Assembly: GCF_963583255.1 (NCBI RefSeq)
Contig: NC_084819.1
Location: forward strand, 14,807,616-14,871,615
DNA: 64,000 nucleotides
Direction of reading: 5' to 3'
Source: Pyrus communis
Lineage: Eukaryota; Streptophyta; Magnoliopsida; Rosales; Rosaceae
The notes under the pieces are model-generated. The model did not search any database and was not told the origin of the DNA. It worked only from the letters and a program-made list of their open reading frames with translations. Of this stretch, positions 48,068 through 61,452 are shown piece after piece. The translations under genes were made by a program, and so were the position numbers. Positions within the stretch are counted from its first letter, which is position 1, and every line of letters starts with the position of its first letter.

Positions 48068-50162
48068 AGTGGTAGAACTGTAGGACAAAATCTTAAGAGA
48101 AAATACCTAATTTCCTATAGTCTAACCCTTTAAAAGAAATTTAACATCACATATAATTGGAGTTTAAAGAGTTTTAGAATTATTTAGCTTTTTTTTAAAC
48201 TCTGTTAGGGAGTATAATTAGAGTTTAAAATCAGAGTACGCATTACGGACGGACGAACAAGCGAGGAATAAAATTCACTTGAAGTACATAGAACAATATT
48301 AAGTTGAAAATTAGATTACACATAATGAATGAACGAACAAAAGAACAAACAAAAAAACGAAAAATAAACCGATTACAAAGCTTCAAATATTATTGAAAAC
48401 AAACAATCAGTACTACAAAGATTCGCCAAAAAAGCTACATAACTCGTAAGATTATGCGACGAGCTTATTCTAAACTGAATTACAAAACATGTTAATTTAT
48501 AGATAATTAAATCTTAATAGTCAATAAATACAAAACCCTAATACTAACTGCCTATACTCAGACCCTATATCTAGGCATAAGCAAACAGAACCACGCCCCG
48601 GTTCATTGACGACTCCATAGCCGAAGAAGTGATTCAGCCACTATCATATGTAAGTAATTTGTTTGCAGAACATGTCTGAAAACTTGGATTTCAACTTCGA
48701 GTTTCTGTCTAATTGTACGCTTTTCGTTACCAAAAGCATGTTGATTTCTCTCGGGGTTTTCTGATATTAGTTGATTGTGTTAGTGCCTGGAAGTGTTTGC
48801 TAGAATGCCTCTGTGTGGAACTTAATTAGGTATTTGACAGTCTTGTGCGTGGTTATGATAAATTGTTGCAAATGTTGGTTGCAGGAAAGAATTATCTCTA
48901 GTAGATTTGACCACCGCCTTCAACAGTCACTTTCATGGAGCATAAGCTTACGCCTCCGGCATCTGCAAGTTATCAAGCTCAAGGAACTCCCTCTGAAAGT
49001 GGAATAGACAGATTTAGTGATCTTCCGGACGAAGTTGCTCATCATATTCTTTCCTTCCTTAATTTCAAAGACCTGAATCGAGTGGGTGCTCTGTCCAAAA
49101 GATGCAGACAATTTCATCTATCAGTTCCGATAGTGGATTTTCATACAGATCCCTGGACAGACAAAGAACAAATCAAACAGCATGTAGCGAGCCTGATGAG
49201 TTCTTTTGATAGAAACTTGCATTTTCGTGGACCTAACAGGATGCAACGAGTCCGGATTCTCTTGAGTTTCTCTAATTGCAATAACGAGACGAAATATTTT
49301 GGTGATCAATCTCGATTACTACTCAAGTGGATTCATAATGCAGTAAGGTGTAATGTTGAAGATCTTGATCTCTATTTCTCACACTGTGTTACTAGTTCTT
49401 TTTCGTTGCCATCTTTCATCTTCCATTCTCAATCCTTGCGCTCTCTATCGGTGTCCTTGGATATGATCAATTCGTAGGTTGTTGAAGCACCATCTCTATC
49501 CTTTTCAAGTAATCTCCGTTACTTATCATTGAGTTATGTAAAAATAGTAGGCGAGAGTGTTTTCAAATGGATCTCATGCTGCTGCAAATCCTCAAGGAGT
49601 TACGTCTTAGTTATATCAATGGCATACAAAATATCTCCATTGAAAGTTCGTCTTTGGAATCCTTTCTTTTTTCAATTATGGTGACGTCCATCTCAGTATA
49701 TCTGGTGAGAAACTTGAAAGAATAGATATGGCATGGAGTGATTACTATGTACAAAGCAGCACATCATTGAAGATTTTTGCTTCAAATCTTAGAAATCTGA
49801 AATGGGAGCTATTTGAGGAACAGCCAAAATCTGGGAAAATTAATGAGTTCCAGATAGAGTTGAGCTTTGTTTAGAGTCTCAGAAAAATGAGTTTGGCAAA
49901 GTAGTTGAGGCTCTTTGCAGTATATGCTCGGCAAAAGTTCTTATTATGAACTCGAAGACAGTTAAGGTAAAGTTCACATATCCTTCTGACCTTTTTGTAA
50001 CAATGCAATACATAATCTTGTGACGTGTAAGTTTTCACTTTTCAACGGCGGAGATTGCATTCTTATTGTGATGGCATATTTGTTGTGATATTTGTGAGAC
50101 TTAATGGGGATATGTAAGTTCTTATTTCTGCTGCAACGTCTGTTTAGTTTCCATCCATCTAA

Positions 50163-50211
<49 letters not shown>

Positions 50212-50238
50212 TGTATGTATGTGCGTGCGCGCGCGCGC
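50163..50238. repeat. Compound microsatellite (TA)n(GTAT)n(GYGC)n in intron 1 of unit 5
   Basis: About 11 TA units, then about nine GTAT units and a GTGCGTGCGCGCGC stretch. The same intron position in the gene at 60187 holds (TG)31. Confidence 0.95.
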
Positions 50239-50844
50239 ATTTTTATATATATAATTTTCTTTTTTAATGTCAAATGAAGGCACTTAAAAAGCATTTGAAT
50301 TTAATATTTTGACAAAGTAATGATTATATTAATCTAGATTGTGATAATTCTTGTGCTCTTTCTCACTAATTAAGTGGTTTTTTTTTTTTTTTTTTTTGTG
50401 GAAAAACTTGCAGGCTCTGTACAAGGAAGGCTCCACGCCAACACTAATATTGGATAATGTTCGTAACTTGAGTATACATTATGAGAGCTTGAATAACAAG
50501 CTTGTACCTGCATTGGTCTCTCTTCTTCGGAGAATGCCTAATCTGAATATTTTGTGCATAAAGACTAGGCGTGAGAAGATGGCTTCCAAAGAAGTAAGTG
50601 AAAGTCTGCCTATTAATCTCCCTCTCACGCACACGAGACACTTATCTTTTGCCAATTTGTAGAATCGTTTGCTTATAAATTATGGTGGTTTTATTATAAG
50701 TCAAGAACTTCTTAAGAATTCCCTCCCATTAAAAGAATGAAAACTCAAGATTTAACCAGATTATATGACAGCAAAAGGGTTGGCTAGATTTTATATTTTT
50801 TACATTTTCTTTTTTAGTGATATTTTACGGTCAAGGTTGGGGTT

Positions 50845-50990
50845 TTGGGCCAAGTCACACAAACTGGGCAACCATAATAAATAGGTTTTGCACTCATCAT
50901 CCAAGTAAGTCAAACTTGAGACATCTTACTTACAAATTAAAAAAGAATATCGCTAGACCTCGGTCCTAGTGGCCATAAGACAAGCGTTTG
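50845..50990 (-). mobile_element. Reverse-oriented SINE in intron 2 of unit 5
   Basis: Homologous to the other intron 2 copies: GGCCAAGTCACACAAACTGG, GTAAGTCAAACTTGAGACAT, CTTACTTACAAATTAA and CGCTAGACCTCGGTCC. Confidence 0.6.
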
Positions 50991-53009
50991 AAAAAGAAAA
51001 CTCTGAAACGGCTTCCAATATCTAGAAACTCAACCCAGTCAACACTTATCTCCAACTACAAGTCCTAAGTGAAACTTATATAATCTCTGCACTATCTTCC
51101 CTGCAGTGTAAAGAAATAAGTTAAGGCAAATTAAATAGATTCTCAAATTGTGTTTTGCGGGTCTTCAAATGATATATGAACATAATTTTTGAGTTTGAGG
51201 TCAAATTTTCATAAGACATGTTTGACAAATCAGCACTTCGGGGGTATATAGAATGGTATTAGTTTTGGAATATTGCGTGTGACTTACATATTTTTACATT
51301 TCCTTTTAAAGGGGGTTGGGACAATAACATATAAAGTTGGTGAATTTATGGAATAGTTGGGTTGAACAGCACACAAAAATTGTCGTGAAAAAATGGCAAG
51401 TTATATGAATTTATTTGGTGATTTTGAATTTATTTGTTTTTATGTTTTTAGGCAAGTCTGCCTTGGTAATGAATACTGGAAACTGCAAAACCTTTCCTTC
51501 ATTCACCAGCTTAAGGAGGTAAGCATAGAGAATTTCTATGGGTCTAATGAAATCGAGTTTGCAAGGTATATTCTCGAGCATGCTCAAAATTTGAAGGATA
51601 TGGTTATTGTTGATCGTGATCAAAATGTTCCATCAAAACTTTTTGGGATGTTGAGTAGGAGCAAGAAGATTTCCACTACTTCAGTTGTCATTCGGCGGAC
51701 CTAGACAACACCTATACAATCTCTTATCATGGGTTGGGGATCTCACAGACCGGTTTTGATAGCTCAGATTGTAATTCAGAGATCTCAGATAGAGAGTTAA
51801 CTTATTGAACAAGCAAAGAATTTTTTGGGATACAAAAGGAAGAAGGTTTGATATTTAAAGGAAAAAAAAAACATTATGTATGTCTTGTCATGGTACATTA
51901 CATTTACAGGACATTTCTGCAATATTTCTTTAGTAATATCTTTTTGCATTTTGCATCATCCAAACCTAAATTGTCTTGTAAGGCACAAAAATTAATAATT
52001 TGGGATCCTTAAAGAAATCATGAGCTCTTATTCCTTCTTTCATATTTCTCTCATATTCACTTCTCATCTTCCCTCACATTCTTTCTTTATATCTCAAATA
52101 TAAAAACTGAAAACCAGCTTTTTATATATACAAAGATATTCTATTTTAAAGGGAAGAAAAATTGGGTTCTCACACAATTGGCCAACCACTAACTCACTAT
52201 TAAACTCAACACAAATATAATATGTCGAATTTGAGAAATCTCACTTACAAGTAAAGAGAGATATCATTAAATTATGGTACTATTAGGTAATGAAACCAAA
52301 AATTAAAAACAAAATAATTATCAAACACACAAATAAAGTTATTGTAGTTAATGTGACCAGGGTCGACTAATTGAACTAGTAGAATGACTTGAGTCAGTGG
52401 GTCAATAAACCTTGAGGCCATATGTTGGTAATTCCAATTTGAGATCCCCAGCCTCTACATTTAAACTTTGTTTATTTACCTGCATTTCGCTGTATCTAAG
52501 CCATTAGATCAATCTAATGATTTAAAACTTTACACGTCAGCTACAATTAATTTTAGTTTTTAGGAAAGTAAAAAATAAAAATAAAAAAAAATACTCCCAA
52601 ACAAAGACTAAATGTAACAATTTTTACAATAGCTTAGAGAAATAAAGGTAGATGCAGAAAGTCTAAATATAGGTGCTCGGAATCCTTCCAATTTGTATTT
52701 TTATTTCAATATGATCAACTATTAGAAGCTGACTATATTTGGTGTGGGTGTATATATGGCGATATGTGTGAAGAGATCTACTCCAATGAGTCACAGCTTT
52801 CAAAAATTTCAGCCATTGCTTGCCGAAGAAGGAACCAACTTAGCCACCACCCACTGTAAGTGTTTGATGAGAATTTTATGAAATATTTGTCAATGTCATT
52901 CTTGTGTGTGTGTATATAGTCAGCTAGTTATGATAAGTTGTTGTAACAGTCGGTTGCTGAGAACGATTCTCTCTAGTATGTCCGCGCAATGCCTTCAATG
53001 GTCACTATC

Positions 53010-53178
53010 ATGGGTTGCAACTCGCAACAGTAAGTTTCAGGCATCCGCAAGTTGTAAAGCTCAAGGAAGTTCTGAAAGTGGAATAGACAGATTTAGTGAT
53101 CTTTCGCATGAAGTTGCTCATCAGATTTGTTCTGTTAATTGCAATTTAGGCAAGGGAGGAGCTGGTGTGTTCGCATAG
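53010..53178 (+). pseudogene. F-box stub, chimeric with array 3' flank (second copy)
   Basis: Near-duplicate of the stub at 47884: same early frameshift after ATG, same half F-box (SASCKAQGSSESGIDRFSDL, SHEVAHQI) and the same junction into CSVNCNLGKGGAGVFA. The identical junction shows that the chimera formed once and was copied with its surrounding module. Confidence 0.85.
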
Positions 53179-54270
53179 GAAGGTGTAACTGAGGTGGTAA
53201 AACTTTTGGACAAAACCTTAAGAGAAAAGACCTTATTTCCTAAAGTCTAACCCCTTAATTTTTTTTTTTTAAATGTCACATATAATTTTTTTGAATATTA
53301 TATATAATTTTTTTAAATATCACATAGGAAGGTGTAACTGAGGTGGTAAAAGTTTAGGACAAAAGAGAAAAGACCGGATTTCCTAAAGTCTAACCCCTCT
53401 AAATTTTTTTGATATCACATACTAATTGAATACATCTAGATTTCTGTGGAATTTTATAAAATTCCTTAAATCTTGTTTGAATATCGATGAACTTCCATGG
53501 CTTTATTTAAAATTTGGATAGAATACAGCTAAATTTGTAAATACAGCTCTCTCTGAAAAAGGGTTTTGCCCTTCTCTACAAAACTCTTTTAACTTAGGGA
53601 GTACAATTGGAGTTTAAAGAATTTTAAAAGAATTTTATAAATTTAGATGTATTCAATTAGGATTTTAAAAAAGTTTATAAAACTTCATAAAAAACTCGAG
53701 TGTATTTTTTAAAAATTCAACTAGGATTTTATTTAAAAGATGAATGATTGTTAACCCGGTTCGGCCGATTGACGACTCCGGAGAAAAACCTAATCATGTA
53801 AAAATGTATAAAAAAAAAAAAAACGAAGGATTGTTAACCCTAAAGTCCAGGAGGGAGTGCCTTGTATCTCACGTATTACTCTCATCCATATACTCTTCCT
53901 GCGAGACCTGATTGCCCAAGAAGAATTGATTCAGCCACTACCACCTGTAAGCGATTCCTTTGCAGAATATGCGATTTGTTTTTCGAAAACTCTGATTTCA
54001 TTTTGGATTTCTGTCTAATTGTACACTTTGCTTTTCGAAAAATCTGGTGGGTTTGTTTGTTGATTTCGCTTGGTGATTGTGGTAGTGCCTGGAAAGTGCT
54101 TGATAATATGCATCCGTGAGATTGAGAATTTAATTAGGTATTTGGCAAGGGCACCCTGTTTAGCTGCAAAACTGTCTTGGGTGTGTGGTTTTGATATGTT
54201 GTTGCAAATGTTGGTTGCAGGAAAGGATTATCTCTTGTAGATCCGACCACCTCCTTGAGGAGTCACTGCG
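53179..54270. other. Spacer upstream of array gene 6 with its leader exon
   Basis: A short internal repeat (GAAGGTGTAACTGAGGTGGTAAAA at about 53180 and 53330), AT-rich repeats shared with 32100 and 58800, then the leader exon (GAAGAATTGATTCAGCCACT) with donor at 53947 and acceptor TTGGTTGCAG ending at 54220. Confidence 0.6.
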
Positions 54271-56947
54271 ATGGGGCGCAAGCGCAAGCTGCAGGCATCC
54301 ACAATTTGTCAAGCTGAAGGGAATTCCTCTGAAGGTGGAATAGACAGATTTAGTAATCTTCCGGAGGAAGTTGCTCATCATGTTCTTTCCTTCCTCAATT
54401 TCAAAGACCTCACTCGAGTGGGGGCTCTGTCCAAAAGATGCAGACAATTTCACATATCAGTTCCGGTGGTGGATTTTGGTACAAATCAGTGGACAGATGT
54501 AAAAAAAGTGGATTTACCGGGTCTGATGAGTTCTTTTGATAGATACTTGCTTGATCGTGGTCATAACAGGATGCAGCGAGTCTGCATCGGCTTGAGTTCC
54601 TATAAATATGAAACAGCGAAGAAAGTTTCCGATGACTATTCTCGAGTACTCAAGTGGATTCATAATGCAGTAAGGTGTAATGTTGAAGAGCTTGATCTCT
54701 ATTTCATATACCGGGTTACTAGCATGTTGTCATTGCCATCTTTCATTTTCCATTCTCAATCTTTGCGCTCTCTATCAGTGTTCTCGGGTACACGCACTTT
54801 GGAGATCGTTGAAGCACCGTCCCTATCCTTTTCTAGTAATCTCCGTTACTTATCATTGAGTGATGTTAAAATAGTAGACGAGAGGATTTTCAAATGGATC
54901 TCATGTTGCTGCAAATATCTCAAGGAATTAAGTCTTAGTTCTATCAAGGGTACACAAAATATCTCCATTGAAAGTTCGTCTTTGGAATCCTTTTCTTTTT
55001 TCAATGATGACGATGACGATGACAATGACGACTGCCATCTCAATATATCTGGTGAGAAACTTGAAAATATAGATATGTACTGGGGTGGTTACGAAGTATT
55101 TGAGAGCAGAAAAAGCACAAATAGCAACACATCATTGAAGATTTTTGCTCCAAATCTTAAAACTTTGAAATGGAAAGGAGAAGTGAGGAATTGCCAAAGT
55201 CTGGGAAATTTAAAGAGTTTGGAAGAAGTTGAGATTCTATTGGAGCCTCTGAAAAATGAGTTTGACAAAGTATTGGAGGTTCTTTGCAGTATATGCTCGG
55301 CACAAGTTCTTATTATAAACGACAAGACCATTAAGGTAAAGTTCACTCTATTCTCCGCATGTTTTTCGTGAAAACAGTATAAGTTCTTATTTATGCGCAA
55401 TATGAAGTAACTGAAAAACATTTTGACTTTAATTTTTTGACAAATTAGTGATTATATATAATCTGGATTGTGATAATTCTTGTGCCCTTTCTCGCTAATT
55501 AAGATTTTTTGTGGTAACATTTGCAGGCTGTGTACAAGGAAGGTTCCAAGCGAACACTAATATTGGATAACGTTCGGAACTTGAGCATACATTGTGAGAG
55601 CTTGAATAACAAGCTTGTTCCTGCTGTGGTCTCTCTTCTTAGGAGAATGCCTAATCTGAACGTTTTCAACATAAAGACTAGATGTCACAGATTGACTCCT
55701 AGAACAGTAAGTTAAAGTCTATGTTGCCTATTAATCTCCCTTCACGCACACGACACTTTTTTTTTTGTGCTAATTTGTAGAATCATTTTCTTATAATTTG
55801 GGGCAACTTTATTTAATCCAAACAATTTCTTGAGAAAACTTTCCTGTTGAAAGAATGAAAACTCAAAATTTAACCTAGATTAAATGACAGCAAAAGGGTT
55901 AGCTAGTTTCTTTTTATGTTCTATTTTTTATGTAGCGATTTATTGTCAACGGGGGGGTATTGCTTGATTGTAGTACTAGTGGCCGAACTCGTTTTCCAAG
56001 TAAGTTGATTTTGAGAGACTCCACTTATAAACTAGAGAACCATAGTACTAGTTGCCATAAGACTACCACTATGACGCTGCTATATCCAGAAACTCAACAT
56101 AGTCATCACTTATCTCGAACTAAAAATCCTATATGATACTTATATTAGTCTCTCACTAGATTCATTATACTGTAAGGAAAATAAGTTAGAACAACTCAAA
56201 TAATAGTCTATCACTTTGTGTTTTGTGGGTCTTCAAATGAGATCTGAATACAATTTTGGAGCTTGATTTCAAATTTATCTGTTTTTCATGAAACATGTTT
56301 GACAACCAGCTGTATGCGTAATGTAACAGTCACCGAACATCATCTAAATGTTCAGCAATGTGCAATCGTAAACCCTTCGGGCATATAATGGTGTTAGTTT
56401 TGTAATGTGTTGGTGTAACTTATATTTTTTTACATTTCCATTTAGTGGGGTTGGGTCAATAACATATGAAGTTGGTGAATTATGGAATATTTGGGTTAAG
56501 AAAAGTCGCACAAAAGTCAATTTGTTTTTTAATTACTTTGTATTTATTTGGTGGTTTTGAATTAATTTGTTTTTATGTCTTTAGGCAAGTCGCTTTGGTA
56601 ATGAGTACTGGAAGCTGCAAAACCTTGCTTTCATTCACCAGCTTAAGGAGGTAAGCATAGAGAACTCCTATGGGTCTAATGAAATCGAGTTTGCAAGGTA
56701 TATTCTCGAGCATGCTCATAATTTGAAGAAAATGGTCATTGTTCATCGTGATCAAAATGCTCCATCGAAAGTGTCTGGGATGGTGAGTAAGAGCAAGATG
56801 ATATCCGCTGCTTCACTTCTCATTCGGCAGAACCCAAAGCACTTCTACACTATCACTTATATTGGTCCTGGGATCTCACATTGCGATTTTGATATCTCAG
56901 ATAGTGATTCGGAGAGCTCAGATAAAGATTCAGAGTTAAATTCTTAA
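54271..56947 (+). CDS. F-box/LRR/FBD-like protein, array gene 6
   Basis: Exons 54271-55335, 55527-55706 and 56585-56947 join to 535 aa with no lesion. Order: basic start (MGRKRKLQ), F-box (IDRFSNLPEEVAHHVLSFLN, KDLTRVGALSKRCRQFHI), leucine-rich middle (VEELDLYFIYRV, NLRYLSLSDVKIVDERIFKW, NISIESSSLESFSFF, SLKIFAPNLKTLKWKG), the 180-bp exon 2 (LVPAVVSLLRRMPNLNVF) and an FBD-like exon 3 (NEIEFARYILEHAHNLKKMV). Two features are its own: an Asp run (NDDDDDDNDD, residues about 244-253) made by GATGAC repeats, and a longer acidic C-terminus (SDSDSESSDKDSELNS). Its leader intron (53947-54220) has both splice sites. Expected role is substrate recognition in an SCF ubiquitin ligase; the target is unknown. 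Confidence 0.9.
55950..56065 (-). mobile_element. Reverse-oriented SINE remnant in intron 2 of array gene 6
   Basis: Shortened copy with CTCGTTTTCCAAGTAAGT, CCACTTATAAACTAGAGAA and ACCATAGTACTAGTTGCC in the homologous place. Confidence 0.5.
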
Positions 56948-57441
56948 GCAAGCAAAGGGATTTCTGGGATCTAAAGGGAAGAATGTTTGATATTTAAAAA
57001 AAAAAAAAAAAAAAACATTGTTTACAGAGTTAAGCCTATTTGACATGGCATTTCTGCAATATTTCTTGTGTAATATCTTCCTTGCAATTTGCTTAACCCA
57101 AACCTAATTGTCTTGCAAGGCACAAAAATTAATAATTTGGGATCCGAAAAGGAATCAAGAGCTCGTATTCCTTCTTTCATCATTCATCTCATATTCACTT
57201 CTCCATCATTTCTCTCGTATTGTTTTATATCTCACAAAAAAATAAAAAAATAAAAAAATTGAAAACTATTGTGTGTGTGTATATATATATTAGTATATGC
57301 CCATATACAAAGTGTGTTTGAAATTTTTTACTTTTATTTTTTAAAATTGAAGGGGATAGGAAGAAGTGAGAGACCGTGAGAGTGGGGCGAGAGAGCGAGG
57401 TTTTTTTTTAATTTTTTTATTTTTAGATTAGAGATGATAAA

Positions 57442-58067
57442 TGTCACATCCGGCTCGGGCTCCCATCACATCCCGGACTCGACTCCACCATAGTCCAATA
57501 TTGTCCGCTTTGGGCCCCGACCACACCCTCACGGTTTTGTTTCTGGGAACTCACACGAGAACTTTCCAGTGGGTCACCCATCATGGGATTGCTCTCACGC
57601 GAACTCGCTTAACTTCGGAGTTCCGATGGAATCCGAAGCTAATGAGCTCTCCAAAAGGCCTCGTGTTAGGTAGAGATAGGAATATACATATAAGGCTTAG
57701 AGGATCCACTCCCTTGGGCGATGTGGGATGTTACAATCTACCCCCCTTAGGGGCCCAACGTCCTCGTCGGCACACTTCCGGCCAAGGATTGGCTATGATA
57801 CCAAATTGTCATATTGTCTATCATAGCACAATATTGTCCACTTTGGGCCCCGACCACGCCCTCACGGTTTTATTTCTGGGAAATCACACGAGAACTTCCC
57901 AGTGGGTCACCGATCATGGGATTGCTCTCACGCGAACTCACTTAACTTCGGAGTTCCGATGGAATCCAAAGCCAGTGAGCTCCCAAAAGGCCTCGTGCTA
58001 GGTAGAGATGAGAATATACATATAAGGCTTAGAGGATCCACTCCCTTGGGCAATGTGGGATGGTACA
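57442..58067 (-). mobile_element. Complete Cassandra TRIM (two LTRs, 71-bp interior)
   Basis: LTR 57442-57735, interior 57736-57806 and LTR 58067-57807, 626 bp in all, flanked by a perfect ATAAA repeat (57437-57441, 58068-58072). The interior has a polypurine tract on the minus strand (CCCCCCTTAGGGGCCC on +) and the primer site at 57791-57803 (GGCTATGATACCA, tRNA-Met type with one change). There is no coding capacity, as expected of TRIMs. Each LTR holds the 5S-like block (AACTTCGGAGTTCCGATGGA on the + strand). The LTR at 57807 is about 30 bp shorter near its left edge. Confidence 0.93.
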
Positions 58068-60144
58068 ATAAAATCTCATATAAATGAGGCTTAAACAAAA
58101 AACAACAGAATTATGTTTTGTGAAATTACATTACTGTCTTTAACTTTTATGTTGTGATAGAAGACAAATATGTTTTTCCACCCTCTTTTGGTTGACAAAG
58201 AGAGTTTCATTAATATGTAGTTTAGATATATACATATATATTCTATTTTAAAGGGAAAAGAAATTAGGAAGTGCCACACAATTGGCCAACCACTAATTCG
58301 GTATCAAACTTAAAACAAATATAATACGTTGAACTTGAGAAATTTCAGTTACAAGTGAAGAGAAATGACACTAAATTATAGTACTTGTTGGTAATAAAAA
58401 CCAAAAATTAAGAACAAAATAATTATCAAACAAACAATTAAAGTTATAGGAGTGAATGGGACAGTAAAGAGGTTCAACGAATTGAATCAGTAGAATGAAT
58501 TGAGCCAGTGGCTCAATAAAACCTTAAGGCTATATAATGGTACTTCCAATCTGAGATCCCGAGCCTCTAGCTTTAGACTTTGTTCATTTACTTGTATTTC
58601 GCTGTATCTAAGTCAACATTTTAAGACTTTGTTGGTAATTCCAATGAACTTCCATAGATTTATTTAAAATCTTGATAGCATACACCTGGATTTGTAAATA
58701 TACATCTCTCTTAAAAAGGGTTTTACCCCTCTCTACAAAACTCTTACCTTATTTACCCTTTTTGTAGAGTCTTTTAGGGAGTATAATTGGAGTTTAAAGA
58801 ATTTTAGACTTATTTATCGCCTTTTTTTAAACTCTTTCAGGGAGTATAGTTGAAGTTTAAATAATTTTGAAAGAATTTACAAATCTAAATGTAATTAATT
58901 AAGATTTTAAAAAAAATTATAAAACTCGATAGAAAATCGAGTGCATTCATTTCGGATTTTAAAATTCAATTAGGATTTTATTTTAAAAATGAAGGGTTAT
59001 AATGGATTTTAAGGATTTTAAAGGGATTTGGGTAAATCAGGCATATTTTTCTAAGGTTTCTAATGAATTCATGTAAAAATCACATGGAGTCCAACTACAT
59101 TAAAGTTGAAAATCATAGTACACATAAGAAACGAATGAACAAGCAAATAAAATTCACATGATGTATATGGATCAACATTAAGTTGAAAATCAAATTACGC
59201 ATAATGAACAAGTGAACTAACAATAAACTGATTACAAAACTAAAAATAATTTTGAAAACAAACAATCAATACTACAAAGATTCGCCAAAAAGTCTACATA
59301 ACTTGTAAGGCTATGTGATGAACTTATTCTAAATTGAATTACAAAACATGCTATTTATATATAATTAAATCTTTAATAGTCAATAAATACAAAATCCTAA
59401 TGCTAACGGGTTATACTCAAATCCTAAACTAACGAAAAAACCCAAACAATTAAATATACAGAATATACTAACATTATGTTTGTATGAGGAAAATAAATTT
59501 GAAATTTTGATAAAAGTCAAAATTTATAAATTGATATGCACCAATTTCCTCGTTTGAATTCATAAATATAGAAATTTAGAATTTATGTTTGAATGAGGGA
59601 AAAAATCACTTGGAATTTGAGACCTCTAATTCCCAAGTTCAAATTCCATATAAATATGTGTCATTTCTCAATTTTTATGATTGAGAGTTTAAAAATAACA
59701 AATTTCATATTCAATTTCATTGTTTTTTCAGGTTAACCAAACAATAAAATTTACAAATTCTAAAAAATAAAATCTCGTCATTTCAATTTTCGTCATTTTT
59801 AAACTACTTTATAATCTTAAATTTCTTGGTGCAAACATATGTAATATTTTGGAACAACGCCTACATATAGGCATAAGCAAACAGAACCACGGCCCGGCTC
59901 ATTGACGACTCCATAGCCGAAGAAGAAGTGATTCAGCTACTACCATACCACCTGTAAGTGATTTGTGTGCAGAACATCCGATTTTCTGAAAAGTTCGATT
60001 TCACCTTCGGTTTCAATTTCGAATTTCTCTCTAATTGTACGCTTTTCGTTACCAAAAGCATGTTGATTTCGCTTGGGGTTTTCTGAAATTAGTTGATAGC
60101 AGTAGTGCCGGATAGAATGCCTCTGTGGGAACTTAATTAGGTAT
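58068..60144. other. Spacer upstream of array gene 7
   Basis: Contains another intergenic reverse SINE (about 58265-58385), AT-rich modules shared with 48170-48560 and 32090-32720 (ACAAAGATTCGCCAAAAAG, CTACATAACT), and the leader exon of gene 7 (GAAGAAGTGATTCAGCTACT) with donor at 59954. No other gene was found. Confidence 0.6.
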
Positions 60145-60186
60145 TTGATAAATTGTTGCATATGTTGGTTGCAGGAAAGGATTATC

Positions 60187-61452
60187 ATGGGGCACAATCA
60201 TACGCCCCCGGCATCTGTAGGTTGTGAAGCTGAAGGAATTCCCTCTGAAAGTGGAGTAGACAGATTTAGCGATCTTCCGGACGAAGTTGCTCATCATATT
60301 CTTTCCTTGCTTAATTTCAGAGACCTCACTCGAGTGGGTGCCCTGTCCAAAAGATGCAGACAATTTCATCTCTCAGTTCCGGTAGTGGATTTTGGTACAG
60401 TTTGGTGGAAAGATGTAAAACAAGTGGATCTAGCGAGGCTGGTGACTTCTTTTGATAGATACTTGCATCTTCGTGGACATAACAGGATGCAACGAGTCCG
60501 CATCGGCTTGAGATTCTCTACAAGCGAAGAAGAGAAGAAAGTTTCTGATGATCTTTCTCAAGTGGTACTCAGCTGGATTCGTACTGCAGTGAGGTGTAAT
60601 GTTGAAGAGCTTGATCTCTTTTTCGTACACTCTGCTACCAGTACGTTTTCGTTGCCATCTTCCATCTTCCATTCTCAATCCTTGCGCTCTCTATCGGTGT
60701 CCATGGATATAATCAAGTCACCGGTTGTTGAAGCGCCGTCTCTATACTTTTCTAGTAATCTGCGTTACTTATCATTGAGTGATGTTAAAATAGTAGATGA
60801 GAGTATTTTCAAATGGATCTCATGCTGCTGCAAATGCCTCAAGGAGTTACTTCTTAGTTCTATCGAAGGCGTACAAAATATCTCCATTGAAAGTTCGTCT
60901 TTGGAATCCTTCTCTTTTTTCAATTATGGCGACGTCCATCTCGGTATATCTGGTGAGAAACTTGAAAATATAGTCATGGCATGGAGTGGTTGCTATGTAC
61001 CAACAAGTTTAAAAAGCACCACATCATTGAAGATTTTTGCTCCAAATCTTAAAAATCTGAAATGGGACGGCAATTTAAGAAATAGCCAAGATCTGGGAAA
61101 ATTAAAGAGTTTGGAAAGAGTTGAGATTTGTTTAAAGCCTCAGAAAAATGAGTTTGGTAAATTAGTTGAGGTTCTTTGCAGTATATGCTCGGCAAAAGTT
61201 CTTATTATACACGCGAAGACCATTAAGGTAAAGTTCACATATCCTTCTGACCTTTTTGTAAAAAAAAAGAAAAAAAATTGTCAAAAAAAAAAAAAAAAGT
61301 ATACATAATCTTGTGACTTGTAAGTTTTCGCTTTTCGATTATGGAGATTGCATTCTTATTGTGATGGCATATTTGTTGTGATATATGTGAGACTTAATGG
61401 GGAAATGTGAGTTCTTATTTATGTTGCAACATCTGTGTTACTTCCATCTATG

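Larger units (their letters stand above)
48935..51704 (+). pseudogene. F-box/LRR/FBD-like pseudogene, array unit 5
   Basis: Exons at 48935-49966, 50414-50593 and 51452-51704. The F-box is complete (IDRFSDLPDEVAHHILSFLN), but TAG at 49475-49477 ends the frame after 180 codons (SLDMINS). Further on the leucine-rich part loses bases near 49590 (AAATCCTCAAGG against AAATGCCTCAAGG) and around 49660-49860, and exon 3 opens with an extra base (GCAAGTCTGCCTTGG against GCAAGTCGCTTTGG). Exon 2 is still 180 bp. Leader exon donor and acceptor (48884) are preserved. Intron 1 carries a compound microsatellite at 50163-50238. Confidence 0.93.

Noticed and set aside
54160..54453. Recurrent minus-strand frames (starting MKLSASFGQS) opposite each F-box
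   Set aside because: They recur only because the F-box coding sequence is repeated; they are antisense shadows with no independent sign of function.
57441..58001. 186-codon frame over the Cassandra element
   Set aside because: The frame crosses both LTRs and the interior, including the primer site; TRIM elements are non-coding.
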